A DNA stretch of 64,000 nt from Mesorhizobium_G sp049840935 (GTDB taxonomy: Bacteria; Pseudomonadota; Alphaproteobacteria; Rhizobiales; Rhizobiaceae). Below the pieces are notes generated by a model, which saw only the letters and a program-made list of their open reading frames with translations, was not told where the DNA came from and did not search any database. This document shows, in pieces, positions 45,644 to 53,848 of this stretch. Location: assembly GCA_049840935.1 (NCBI GenBank), contig JASGJA010000021.1:62001-126000 (forward strand), read 5' to 3'. A program made the translations under genes and the position numbers. The first letter of the stretch is position 1; every line of letters starts with the position of its first letter.

Positions 45644-46288
45644 ATGGCGCATGTCAAGGAACGATATAGTCGGTCAAAAGCTGAAAATCGCTTTGCCCAT
45701 GTTTATGAGCCTGTCGATGGGGACAGGTGCATTTACTGCGGTATGCCGAATGATGGGAAGTTTGACCATCAACCTCCTGTCTATGTCCTTCATAGATTTG
45801 CTGACGGTGGATTGGTCACAAGAGGGGCAATTCGACAAGCGTTTGGAGCCTGCAAATTGGTTCCATGCTGTACGATCTGCAATATGGGTCTGGGAGCCTA
45901 TAGCGGCTCTGATGACAATGATCGAAGAGCTGAGATCGTGAATTGGTTTCTGCTGGATAAGCGATTTCCCGATGATGAATTCGTCCTGACAATGGGTGAA
46001 AAGCTGATTGAATCCCGACTAAATAGAGAGTGTGATGAAGAGATTTATGCGTTTCCCGGTGTTGGAAGGGTCATTTACATAAATGCGTTGATGGGATTCA
46101 TCGAAGGCAATTTTAAAAGCCCGAATGGCTTTCCCGACTGGCTGAAAATGGCTCAAGCTGAGCTTTCGGAATGGCTTCGAAAGGCTCCAAGACGGAAATC
46201 CAAATACTTTTTGGATATGGCGAATCTGGCTAGCTATGAACTGCTGCCCAACGCACGCGATAATCCTCGTGGGCAATTCAATGGCTAG
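45644..46288 (+). CDS. HNH-like zinc-binding protein, hypothetical
   Basis: The 214-residue protein has a CxxC knuckle (DRCIYCGMPNDGKFDHQPPV near residue 28) and a second one (LVPCCTICNMGLGAY near 70). The DH in KFDHQPP and the N of the CN pair resemble the beta-beta-alpha-metal fold of HNH nucleases. The last histidine expected of that motif is not obvious, so catalysis is uncertain. The ATG at 45644 is preferred to a TTG at 45602. It lies between the Rep-like relic and the second recombinase. A defence, packaging or homing role would be speculation. Confidence 0.5.
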   Translation: MAHVKERYSRSKAENRFAHVYEPVDGDRCIYCGMPNDGKFDHQPPVYVLHRFADGGLVTRGAIRQAFGACKLVPCCTICNMGLGAYSGSDDNDRRAEIVNWFLLDKRFPDDEFVLTMGEKLIESRLNRECDEEIYAFPGVGRVIYINALMGFIEGNFKSPNGFPDWLKMAQAELSEWLRKAPRRKSKYFLDMANLASYELLPNARDNPRGQFNG

Positions 46289-46358
46289 GGAAAGGTGCCT
46301 GTGGGTGAAAATCCACTGGATATAAATAAGTCGTCTCTTATAAAAGGAATGACGACTT

Positions 46359-46738
46359 GTGGCTAAGCTTATCAAAAGAAAGAATTCAAAATCCTGCGTG
46401 AACAAGGATTCGAAGCCCGATATATTAGAGGTCTGGGCGAGGAACCTTACGTACCTCCTGCGATCAGACTTATGGGTCCAAAATCCGGCGATCATATTCT
46501 GCTTGCTTGGATAGAACCCGATGATGAGGATCGGGCCTTCGGGATCACTTGCATCGATGGGATTTCAACGATGGGGGAAATCTCCATCAAGAGCCTTGAA
46601 TATCTGAATTCTCGTGGGGAAGTCGAATTCAAGATTGATGAGAACTGGACCCCTGATCCACTCATTCCGCTGCGATCATATCTGCCTCAGCCAAAGCCGA
46701 AACGTGCCTATCGCAAGAGATTGAAAAAGACCCAATAG
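46359..46738 (+). pseudogene. small hypothetical protein, probable frameshift near N-terminus
   Basis: The open part (from 46472) encodes LLAWIEPDDEDRAFGITCID and a very basic tail (KPKRAYRKRLKKTQ). Upstream, a GTG at 46359 preceded by AAAAGGA starts VAKLIKRK, and a second frame reads EFKILREQGFEARYIRGLGE without stops into the open part. The two would join if a single base were added near 46378. The protein would be about 126 residues. I do not recognise the family. Confidence 0.4.
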
Positions 46739-46826
46739 CGCCCCTCTCCTGATAGAATTCGCTTTCGTATATGAGTATATCAGTATATTATAAAGTACGT
46801 TATATTATACTGAAAGCTGGAGAAAA

Positions 46827-47345
46827 ATGGCGGAGCTATTCTACCTCGTTTCTTTCATTCTTGTGGTCGTGTTTCTGGTCGCTTGGATCATTGCGAAGAA
46901 CTTTGCTAGCTCGCTGCGTGCCGAACTGGCTGTCATCCTCGATGGGATTATCACCACCGATCAGGTTGGATCGCTTCACGCTTACCAAAGCCACTACGCT
47001 GCTGGTGAAAAGCCCGACCTGCCTTACTATCTGGGAACAGCCGTAGCTGAAGCTCCTCTAATGGAGCGAATGTTGCCTGCGACTGCGTTCCTGGGGCCGC
47101 AACTCGCATTTCAAATAGTGAGCGTGAATTCGATGCTTGCTCAGGTGCGTCGAAGCCTTCGCGATCTGTATTTGGATTTTTGTCCAAATGAGTCAGTAGC
47201 TGATGCCCTTGCTGAAAATATCCGTCTTTGTCGAACTATCGAACTGAAGGGAGCAAAGCTGGTCAAGGACCTTGGCCGTTTCGGTTCGCTGTCACCATTC
47301 CAGTATCTTCTTGTCGCGACTGGAATGGGCAAATTCGATGTCTGA
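46827..47345 (+). CDS. membrane-anchored hypothetical protein
   Basis: The 172-residue protein has one N-terminal membrane helix (LFYLVSFILVVVFLVAWIIA) and a soluble helical remainder with no recognised domain. GGAGA precedes the ATG by 5 bases. It overlaps the recombinase start by 8 bases, so the two are co-translated. Function unknown. Confidence 0.6.
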   Translation: MAELFYLVSFILVVVFLVAWIIAKNFASSLRAELAVILDGIITTDQVGSLHAYQSHYAAGEKPDLPYYLGTAVAEAPLMERMLPATAFLGPQLAFQIVSVNSMLAQVRRSLRDLYLDFCPNESVADALAENIRLCRTIELKGAKLVKDLGRFGSLSPFQYLLVATGMGKFDV

Positions 47346-48300
47346 TCTGATTCAGCATCGAACCGTTCTTCTGCCCTCCCAGATCATTCAAAACGCTGGA
47401 TCGAAGGCTGAAGAACGGTTCATCGAGTTCTTTGTCGCTCAGATACGAAATCCGAATACACGATTGGCCTATTATCGCTCGGTTCTGGAACTGATGAATT
47501 GGGCTGAGAGTGTTGGAATTGAAGATGTTCGGCTTATTCAGCCGGTTCACGTCGCCACTTGGGTTGAGGATATTTCGAAACGGTATTCGGTATCCTCGGT
47601 GAAGCAGAAGCTGGCAGCCGTAAAAATGCTTTTCGATTGGCTGGTGACTGGTCAGATCATTCCAACAAATCCGGCCAACTCCGTGAAAAGCCCGCGTCAA
47701 AGCATCCAGAAAGGCAAAACACCTGTTCTTGATCCTTCCGAAGCGCGAAAGCTGCTCAGTTCGATAAATACGCAATCTCTTGTCGGCCTTCGCGATCGAG
47801 CCATTATCGGAACCATGCTCTACACATTCGCTCGTATTGGTGCGGTCCTTTCCATGAAGGTTGAAGACGTCTTTATCCAGAACCGTCGATTGTGGGTTCG
47901 GCTCCATGAAAAAGGTGGCAAACTTCATGATATGCCTTGTCACCATGAGCTTGAGGTTTGGCTTGACGAATATCTGGAAAAGACCAGACTACGAAAAGAT
48001 TCAGACGGCTGGTTGTTTCGATGCTGGGATAGGAAAACTGGCTGCTTCGGCAATGAGAAACTGCCCCAAGCCAACGCCTATGCAATGGTCAAACGTCGCG
48101 CTCGGAAAGCTCGGATCAAAACCCGGATAACAAATCACACGTTCCGAGCCACTGGCATCACTGCATATCTGCTGAACAACGGTACACTGGAAGCCGCAGC
48201 CAAGATGGCAAACCATGCTTCAACTCGTACCACGCAACTCTATGACCGTCGCAACGATCAAGTGACCATCAGCGAAGTCGAGAGAATTCGGTTCGAATAA
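47338..48300 (+). CDS. XerC/D-like tyrosine recombinase
   Basis: The 320-residue site-specific recombinase has an N-terminal core-binding domain (TRLAYYRSVLELMNWAES near residue 42) and a catalytic domain. The first arginine is in YTFARIGAVLSMKVEDV near 168, the HxxR motif in ITNHTFRATGITAYL near 268, the later histidine in MANHASTRTTQLYDRR and the tyrosine in the same motif near 302. Integrases of this form are common on integrative elements. The ATG at 47338 gives the family N-terminus. It is oriented opposite to the integrase at 43-44 kb. Confidence 0.88.
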   Translation: MSDLIQHRTVLLPSQIIQNAGSKAEERFIEFFVAQIRNPNTRLAYYRSVLELMNWAESVGIEDVRLIQPVHVATWVEDISKRYSVSSVKQKLAAVKMLFDWLVTGQIIPTNPANSVKSPRQSIQKGKTPVLDPSEARKLLSSINTQSLVGLRDRAIIGTMLYTFARIGAVLSMKVEDVFIQNRRLWVRLHEKGGKLHDMPCHHELEVWLDEYLEKTRLRKDSDGWLFRCWDRKTGCFGNEKLPQANAYAMVKRRARKARIKTRITNHTFRATGITAYLLNNGTLEAAAKMANHASTRTTQLYDRRNDQVTISEVERIRFE

Positions 48301-48303
48301 GGC

Positions 48304-48331
48304 AATCGTTGATAGGGCCGGCAGCGTCCGG
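48304..48331 (+). repeat. imperfect repeat flanking polysaccharide cluster, left copy
   Basis: ATCGTTGATAG, a variable 6-base spacer and CAGCGTCC occur just after the recombinase stop codon. A related copy with a 7-base spacer lies at 53762-53787. Both are preceded by AAGG. It could be a recombinase target, but similarity is partial. Confidence 0.35.
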
Positions 48332-48527
48332 TTGCATTAAACATTGTTGTGGGCGTTAACGCCCGTCGATTCAGACAATCCACTAACCTTGATATAACAA
48401 TTCGCTCAATGTACGCACCTGATTTTTACTCGCCAACTCCAGCGAAACATTTCCGGCACGTTTAGTGCGGAAAAGTTTTGTATCAGTCTGGCAATCGGCC
48501 TGCTCGTGATACAGATGATGAGTTTCA

Positions 48528-49511
48528 GTGCCAAGTCGGTATTGTATCTATGCTCATCCATTGTTAGGTACAATTCGATTTTCTGATCTTGGGGGCGATT
48601 TCTTGGGCACACTACGGCGCATTCTTGCCGCGGTTTGGCATTTGGCGATCATGCCACAACCGGCACGTTTTTTGCTTTCTGTACTCTCGGGCGCGCTTTT
48701 GCGTGCGCTAATAGTGCTTTGCTTCGTTGCAACAATTCAAGCCTTATTAGTCGCGGCCAAACCCGGATCGGGCTATCTCCATAAAATTACTAGTCTGGAG
48801 CATTTTGCCCCGTTAACCCATCGCCGCGAAGCATTATTTATGGCGATGATCGTTATCATACTCTTTATTTTGCAATTTATATTGCAGCATATTTATCAAT
48901 CTCAAGTAGGAAAAGGCATAACTAACTGCTCAAAACAGCTTTATCTGAAAGATATTCAAGGAGCAAAAAACTATATTTCTGCGCGACGTGCTGGTGCAAT
49001 AATGTATGATGCGTCAGTTAAGTCTGGAGAGATATGCGTATTCTTGCTGACCTTATACGGCCTTCTGCTTTGGTTCGATTGGAGAATATTCGCTGCTATG
49101 TTTGTTTTAGGTGGGTTATCGCTTGCCACTTTGATCTACACGTTTCGACACAGTCCGTGGAGGCTAAAGGCGCGTGAAGCACAGAAGCAGAGTTTGCTTC
49201 GGTCATCCGAAGCGGAGTTAAATGCTAATATCACCAAGTACGACGAGGAAGATGAAAAGGTAAGGTTTCGACGCCTGTTGGCGCCTGGAATCGAAGGTTT
49301 GACAATAGCGGCGTTCACTGCCTTCTTAGTAATCGCACTTGCAGAATCAGGGGTTGATACGCGGGGTCATAGCGTACTGGCGATAGTGCTGGTTTTCTCA
49401 ATGCGGTATGCAATTGTATATATTCGGGATTTAGGCCGGAGCCTGAATTCCATTTTTGAATTAAGGACTGAGCAGTTGGTTATGCGGCCCAACAGGGCTG
49501 GGGGGATTTAA
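48528..49511 (+). CDS. ABC exporter-like membrane protein without ATPase domain
   Basis: The 327-residue frame encodes about five or six hydrophobic segments, including LLSVLSGALLRALIVLCFVA and ALFMAMIVIILFILQFILQ, with helical loops spaced like an ABC exporter membrane domain. It ends before any Walker or LSGGQ motif, and none follows in any frame I can see. The true start may be the TTG at 48603, or the methionine preceding PQPARFLL. It overlaps the glycosyltransferase gene by 1 base, so it probably serves the same polysaccharide pathway. Confidence 0.55.
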   Translation: MPSRYCIYAHPLLGTIRFSDLGGDFLGTLRRILAAVWHLAIMPQPARFLLSVLSGALLRALIVLCFVATIQALLVAAKPGSGYLHKITSLEHFAPLTHRREALFMAMIVIILFILQFILQHIYQSQVGKGITNCSKQLYLKDIQGAKNYISARRAGAIMYDASVKSGEICVFLLTLYGLLLWFDWRIFAAMFVLGGLSLATLIYTFRHSPWRLKAREAQKQSLLRSSEAELNANITKYDEEDEKVRFRRLLAPGIEGLTIAAFTAFLVIALAESGVDTRGHSVLAIVLVFSMRYAIVYIRDLGRSLNSIFELRTEQLVMRPNRAGGI

Positions 49512-51112
49512 TGGAACACGCACGTTCTATAGCGGTTCTCGTGCATAATGACGTTGTGCGTGATGCCCGCGTTCGCAAAGAAGTACGCACCTTGGCTGAT
49601 GCGGGATATCAAGTGGACGTTTACGGCATTACCTCAGACAAAAGCGCTCCCGCAATTCAACAATTTGAAGGCGCTTCCCTTCGGCTGCTGCGAACGCAAC
49701 GAAAGAACCGTCTAAAACTTTGGCTGAGGTGGACAATCTTGGTCACTGCAGGTTTGCTCTTCGGTGCGTTAACGGTACTTGCTTTCATGGATGGTGAGAT
49801 TTCGGCAATAGCACGCTGGTTCATGTTTCTCATGGTTCCCATTATCCTATTGGTGCTAAACGGTTTTCGTCGCGGAGCGTTTGCTGATGAAAGAGCAAGG
49901 CGTTTGTTCAGTATGCTGCTCGGTTGCGCCGCAAGTGCGGTGTCCCTCGTGCTATGCGCCCGAGGTTATTTGCCTTGGTACGAGGGTATTGCCCAAATCG
50001 TTCTCCAGTGGCTGATTGCTGGGAGCGGGGTATCTTACAGACACATCAACACTGTAGTTGCGCCGTTGAAGGCCTTTGCGAGGAGAAAGGTTACTCTGCG
50101 TGCTCGCCATGCCGAACTGGCAAAACTGCTCTATGGTGCCGTTAAGAAGAAAAAATACGACGTCGTTCACTGTCACGATCTTATTGGTCTTATTGCAGGT
50201 CGGCAGTTGAAAATTGATTTACCAGAGACAGTCTTGATCTGGGACGCTCACGAGATTTATGAAGGCACACCAGATGTGTCAGAAGAATACTTCAAATTTT
50301 GCAGGGAAATAATTATAAACAGCGAGGCTTATATTGATCGGTTTATTACTATAAATCCGAGCATTTCGGATTTCTATGCAAATAACTATAATTTGCCTCC
50401 TGCCAGCGTTGTAATGAATGCGACGATATATGAGGCGCCAGCATTCGATGACGGCAGGCTTCATGCTGCGACGGGACTTCCAAGAGAGCAGAAGATACTC
50501 CTCTTCCAAGGCGGGTTTGCCAATTACAGGGGATTATCACAATTGATGCGGGCAGCGCCTCTCTTGCCGGAAGATTGGTCTATTGTTGCAATGGGTTGGG
50601 GGGCCTTGCAGCAAGAGTTGGAACAAGTAGCCAGGGCGTGCATGACTCCCGACCGACCGCCTGCGCTAGTAATCATTCCTCCGGCGCCGCAGACAGAGTT
50701 AGCTGCATGGACCGCAGGCGCGACGATAGGCATCATTCCCTATGAGAACGTTTGCCCAAATCATCTGTATTGCACGCCGAACAAGATTTGGGAGTTTCCG
50801 AATGCGGGCGTTCCTATATTGGCTACCGACGTTGTCGAGATGGGGGCAATTATTCGGGAATGGCAAACTGGTTTCCTTCTGAAAAGAGATTTCACTGAGT
50901 GGGATATTGTTCGTTTTCTACACCGAACCAGCGATGAGGCAATTGCGATCGCGAAAGGCAATTGCGATAAATTCGCACGGGAATTTGGATGGTCGCGTTT
51001 TGCGCCAGTATTGATTGATCTGTATCGTTCTCTGCCCCTATCGAATTCTCAGTTGGATTTACAGAAACCTTCCGTGCTGGAAGATAGTATTTCGAGCCTC
51101 CGCGCGGTTTAA
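49511..51112 (+). CDS. glycosyltransferase, GT4-like with internal membrane segments
   Basis: The 533-residue protein has a GT-B N-terminal half (HNDVVRDARVRKEVRTLADAGYQVDVYG) and a GT4-like C-terminal half (ILLFQGGFANYRGLSQLMRAA near 325, TPNKIWEFPNAGVPILATDVVEM near 425). Between residues 70 and 160 it carries about three or four hydrophobic helices, unusual within a GT-B fold. It should transfer a sugar from a nucleotide-sugar donor to a membrane acceptor. Donor and acceptor are unknown. Confidence 0.82.
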   Translation: MEHARSIAVLVHNDVVRDARVRKEVRTLADAGYQVDVYGITSDKSAPAIQQFEGASLRLLRTQRKNRLKLWLRWTILVTAGLLFGALTVLAFMDGEISAIARWFMFLMVPIILLVLNGFRRGAFADERARRLFSMLLGCAASAVSLVLCARGYLPWYEGIAQIVLQWLIAGSGVSYRHINTVVAPLKAFARRKVTLRARHAELAKLLYGAVKKKKYDVVHCHDLIGLIAGRQLKIDLPETVLIWDAHEIYEGTPDVSEEYFKFCREIIINSEAYIDRFITINPSISDFYANNYNLPPASVVMNATIYEAPAFDDGRLHAATGLPREQKILLFQGGFANYRGLSQLMRAAPLLPEDWSIVAMGWGALQQELEQVARACMTPDRPPALVIIPPAPQTELAAWTAGATIGIIPYENVCPNHLYCTPNKIWEFPNAGVPILATDVVEMGAIIREWQTGFLLKRDFTEWDIVRFLHRTSDEAIAIAKGNCDKFAREFGWSRFAPVLIDLYRSLPLSNSQLDLQKPSVLEDSISSLRAV

Positions 51113-51176
51113 TCCAGGCCTCAATTTGGCACTTCAACCGCAAAATGCGCTCAGTTCCCTTACTTGTTGAGCCAGC

Positions 51177-52496
51177 ATGATTGTTTCAAAAGCGACGCGA
51201 CCGCCAAAACAGGGCAACAACTGGAAGCTAAATCGCGTCTTTACATTTGTCTGTTTTGCTCTTCCACCCGGTGCGGGCAGTGCTGTGAGTTTCATATTTA
51301 ATGGTGCTGCATTGTATTCGATAAGCAATGTGGTGCGAGGCAAACTTAACATTTCTACAATTCGGGAAATCGAAGTTCTAACTACGCTATTTCTTTTATA
51401 TGTCTGCACCGCAATTTTTGCAGCCGTTGTAAACGGTAGTGCATTCTCTGATCCTTCTGAATTGCTCGGATTGGCAACATTCGCTTTTTTCCCATTCGCC
51501 TACGCGTCGTGGTCAGTTTCAAATAGAAGAGATGTATATTCCGCACTAGTGTGGGGATCAGCAGTCGCTTGCGTCACAGCACTGATATTGGCGGTTGTTC
51601 AAGTGTATGGACTGGGGTTTCGTCGAGCCGAAGGTGGAGCGGGAAATGCGCTTATATTTGCAACAATTCTGATAATCTCTGTTTCTATCACGTTGTTGGG
51701 AATTTTTACCGGGTCTAAGAAAAATAGATTGCTTCTAGCCATCGCGGCGGGCTGCGGTGCCGTGGCTATCGGGCTGTCAAAATCCCGCGCACCTATAGTG
51801 GTTCTCGGATTTAATATTATCTTTCTATTCTTCATTTTTTGCCCATGGCGCTTCAGAACCAAAGGATGGATCTCGGCACTCATCGCGCTAATACTCATTG
51901 TCTCACTGCTGATGCTTGCTGAGCAAAATCCTCTTCTAACACGCCGATTCGGACATTTGTTTAATGATTGGAATAGAATTCAGAACTACGGCGACTACAA
52001 TAATTCGGGGGGAATACGTCTCGCAGTTTGGGAAATTGGGTTCGAAATGTGGAAACAGGCTCCGTGGTTCGGTTATGGTCAGCACGCTGCTGCGGACCGG
52101 ATGTCAGAGCAGCTATCCAGCATTTATGGGATTAGACATACCTTTAGTCACTTTCACAATTTTGCCCTGCAAACGCTAGTGCAGAGCGGGCTATTTAATT
52201 TCACCGCATTGATGGCGCTGATAGTATATCTATTCGTGCTTGCATGGCGCGCTACATTCGCTCGCGAACAAGTGTACCGGCGTGTGGGAGGCGGGATATT
52301 GTTGATAACGTTAGTTGCCTATATGGGTACGGGTCTAACAAACATCATGTTCGGCCATGATATTCTCGATGCCGTCTTCATGATTAGCGTAGTCCCTGCT
52401 GTCTTCTTAGCGTTTGGTTGTGACGAAGCTGATTCGGTGTTGCGCGCTCCGTGTCTCAATCCAAATGAGGAGGGAGGTGTTCTTTCGGAAAGCTAA
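51177..52496 (+). CDS. O-antigen ligase/polymerase family membrane protein
   Basis: The 439-residue protein has about ten membrane helices and the Wzy_C periplasmic loop. Features include RAEGGAGNALIFATIL near residue 145 and APWFGYGQHAAADRM followed by TFSHFHNFALQTLVQSGLFNF near 325, which is the O-antigen ligase/polymerase signature. It is likely to polymerise or ligate glycan repeats at the inner membrane. The start ATG lies 65 bases after the glycosyltransferase. Confidence 0.85.
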   Translation: MIVSKATRPPKQGNNWKLNRVFTFVCFALPPGAGSAVSFIFNGAALYSISNVVRGKLNISTIREIEVLTTLFLLYVCTAIFAAVVNGSAFSDPSELLGLATFAFFPFAYASWSVSNRRDVYSALVWGSAVACVTALILAVVQVYGLGFRRAEGGAGNALIFATILIISVSITLLGIFTGSKKNRLLLAIAAGCGAVAIGLSKSRAPIVVLGFNIIFLFFIFCPWRFRTKGWISALIALILIVSLLMLAEQNPLLTRRFGHLFNDWNRIQNYGDYNNSGGIRLAVWEIGFEMWKQAPWFGYGQHAAADRMSEQLSSIYGIRHTFSHFHNFALQTLVQSGLFNFTALMALIVYLFVLAWRATFAREQVYRRVGGGILLITLVAYMGTGLTNIMFGHDILDAVFMISVVPAVFLAFGCDEADSVLRAPCLNPNEEGGVLSES

Positions 52497-52600
52497 ATCT
52501 CGGTACCCCATTGTGACTTGAAACATGAGTCAAATGCCTATCCATCGTTCATACAAGCTATGTCGACAGTTCGTTTTCATATCAGAAGAAGGAATGATTT

Positions 52601-53671
52601 TTGAGAATAGCTACCATCGTGGGGGCACGCCCGCAGTTCATCAAGGTCGCACCGGTTAGCAAGGCGCTTGCAGAAACGGGAAAAGTGGAAGAAGTGCTGA
52701 TTCATACAGGGCAGCATTTCGACCCTGAAATGTCAGACGTTTTTTTTGATGAGCTAGGAATAGCGAAACCGGATCATAATTTGAATATCCACGGTGGCGG
52801 GCACAGCGTTATGACTGGCGCGATGATGCAAGAGCTTGAGCCACTATTGCAGTCTCTTAATGTCGACCGGGTTCTTATTTACGGAGATACGAATTCCACC
52901 CTAGCCGGTGCGCTTGTGGCCGCAAAGCTCCATATTCCGGTTGCTCACGTTGAAGCAGGCTTACGATCCTTTAACCGAATGATGCCTGAAGAAATAAACA
53001 GAATCGTGGCGGATCAACTGTCGGATCTATTGTTTACGTCAACAGATGAAGGAACGGCACAACTCATCAAAGAAGGAATTAGCCGGCAGCGTATTATCCA
53101 GGTCGGCGATGTCATGTACGATGCAGCGCTAATGTTCGCTGAAAAAGCGTTAGCGCGTGCGAGCATTCTGAAAACTCTCGATTTAAGCCCTCGCGCCTAT
53201 ATTTTGGCGACGGTTCACAGAGCCGAAAATACAGACAAGCCAAAACGGTTGAAGAACATCGTTTCTGCTCTCGAAAAGATGACCGAAATCATTCCTGTCG
53301 TTCTGCCGCTCCACCCACGCACGGCACAGAAAATGAAAGCGTTTAATATCGCATTCCATCATGTAAAAGTCATCCCGCCCGCGGGCTATCTGGACATGAT
53401 CTCTCTTGAAAGCAATGCCGCAGTCGTGGCAACTGATTCCGGCGGCGTGCAAAAGGAAGCGTTCTTCTATAAGGTTCCGTGTGTCACGTTGAGAGATGAA
53501 ACCGAGTGGGTGGAACTCGTTGATCTTGGATGGAACCGCCTTACATCGCCGGATAGAGGCGATATCGCTGATGTGATTAGATGTGCGATTGGTTCAATAG
53601 GTGTTGATGCCCAACCCTATGGCGACGGTAGTGCGTCCCAGGCCATCGCAGCGCGGCTGATCAAGAATTAG
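52601..53671 (+). CDS. wecB: UDP-N-acetylglucosamine 2-epimerase, non-hydrolysing
   Basis: The 356-residue enzyme interconverts UDP-GlcNAc and UDP-ManNAc, providing a sugar for surface glycans. IVGARPQFIKVAPV at the N-terminus, YGDTNSTLAGALVA near 89, HVEAGLRSFNRMMPEEINR near 112 and TDSGGVQKEAFF near 275 are all conserved. The start is a TTG at 52601, with GAAGGAA 6-8 bases upstream and the family N-terminus following at once. It completes the four-gene glycan cluster. Confidence 0.93.
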   Translation: MRIATIVGARPQFIKVAPVSKALAETGKVEEVLIHTGQHFDPEMSDVFFDELGIAKPDHNLNIHGGGHSVMTGAMMQELEPLLQSLNVDRVLIYGDTNSTLAGALVAAKLHIPVAHVEAGLRSFNRMMPEEINRIVADQLSDLLFTSTDEGTAQLIKEGISRQRIIQVGDVMYDAALMFAEKALARASILKTLDLSPRAYILATVHRAENTDKPKRLKNIVSALEKMTEIIPVVLPLHPRTAQKMKAFNIAFHHVKVIPPAGYLDMISLESNAAVVATDSGGVQKEAFFYKVPCVTLRDETEWVELVDLGWNRLTSPDRGDIADVIRCAIGSIGVDAQPYGDGSASQAIAARLIKN

Positions 53672-53848
53672 TTTTTGTCCGGTTCTTCGTAAGCATGTAT
53701 TGCAACCCATTTCCGCCTCACTGAGAGCGACGCCAAGAGGTTCGCGGAAAAGGTTAAGGTCATCGTTGATAGCCGCTGTCAGCGTCCAGGAGATCGTTGA
53801 TCTGACGCCTGAAAATTGAGACTTTCGAATCCCTTACCAAAGGGTTAA
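53672..53848. other. left flank of the IS element, no confident gene
   Basis: Between wecB and the insertion sequence there is no ORF with a ribosome site. The segment contains the right copy of the imperfect repeat (53762-53787) and ends with the TAA target duplication. A minus-strand frame (ending at the wecB stop) could be a gene remnant. Confidence 0.4.
53762..53787 (+). repeat. imperfect repeat flanking polysaccharide cluster, right copy
   Basis: ATCGTTGATAG, a 7-base spacer and CAGCGTCC match the left copy after the recombinase gene at 48304. Together they bracket the four glycan genes. Confidence 0.35.

Noticed and set aside
53672..53848. A small gene on the minus strand ending at wecB
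   Set aside because: The frame has no convincing start or ribosome site and no recognised similarity.
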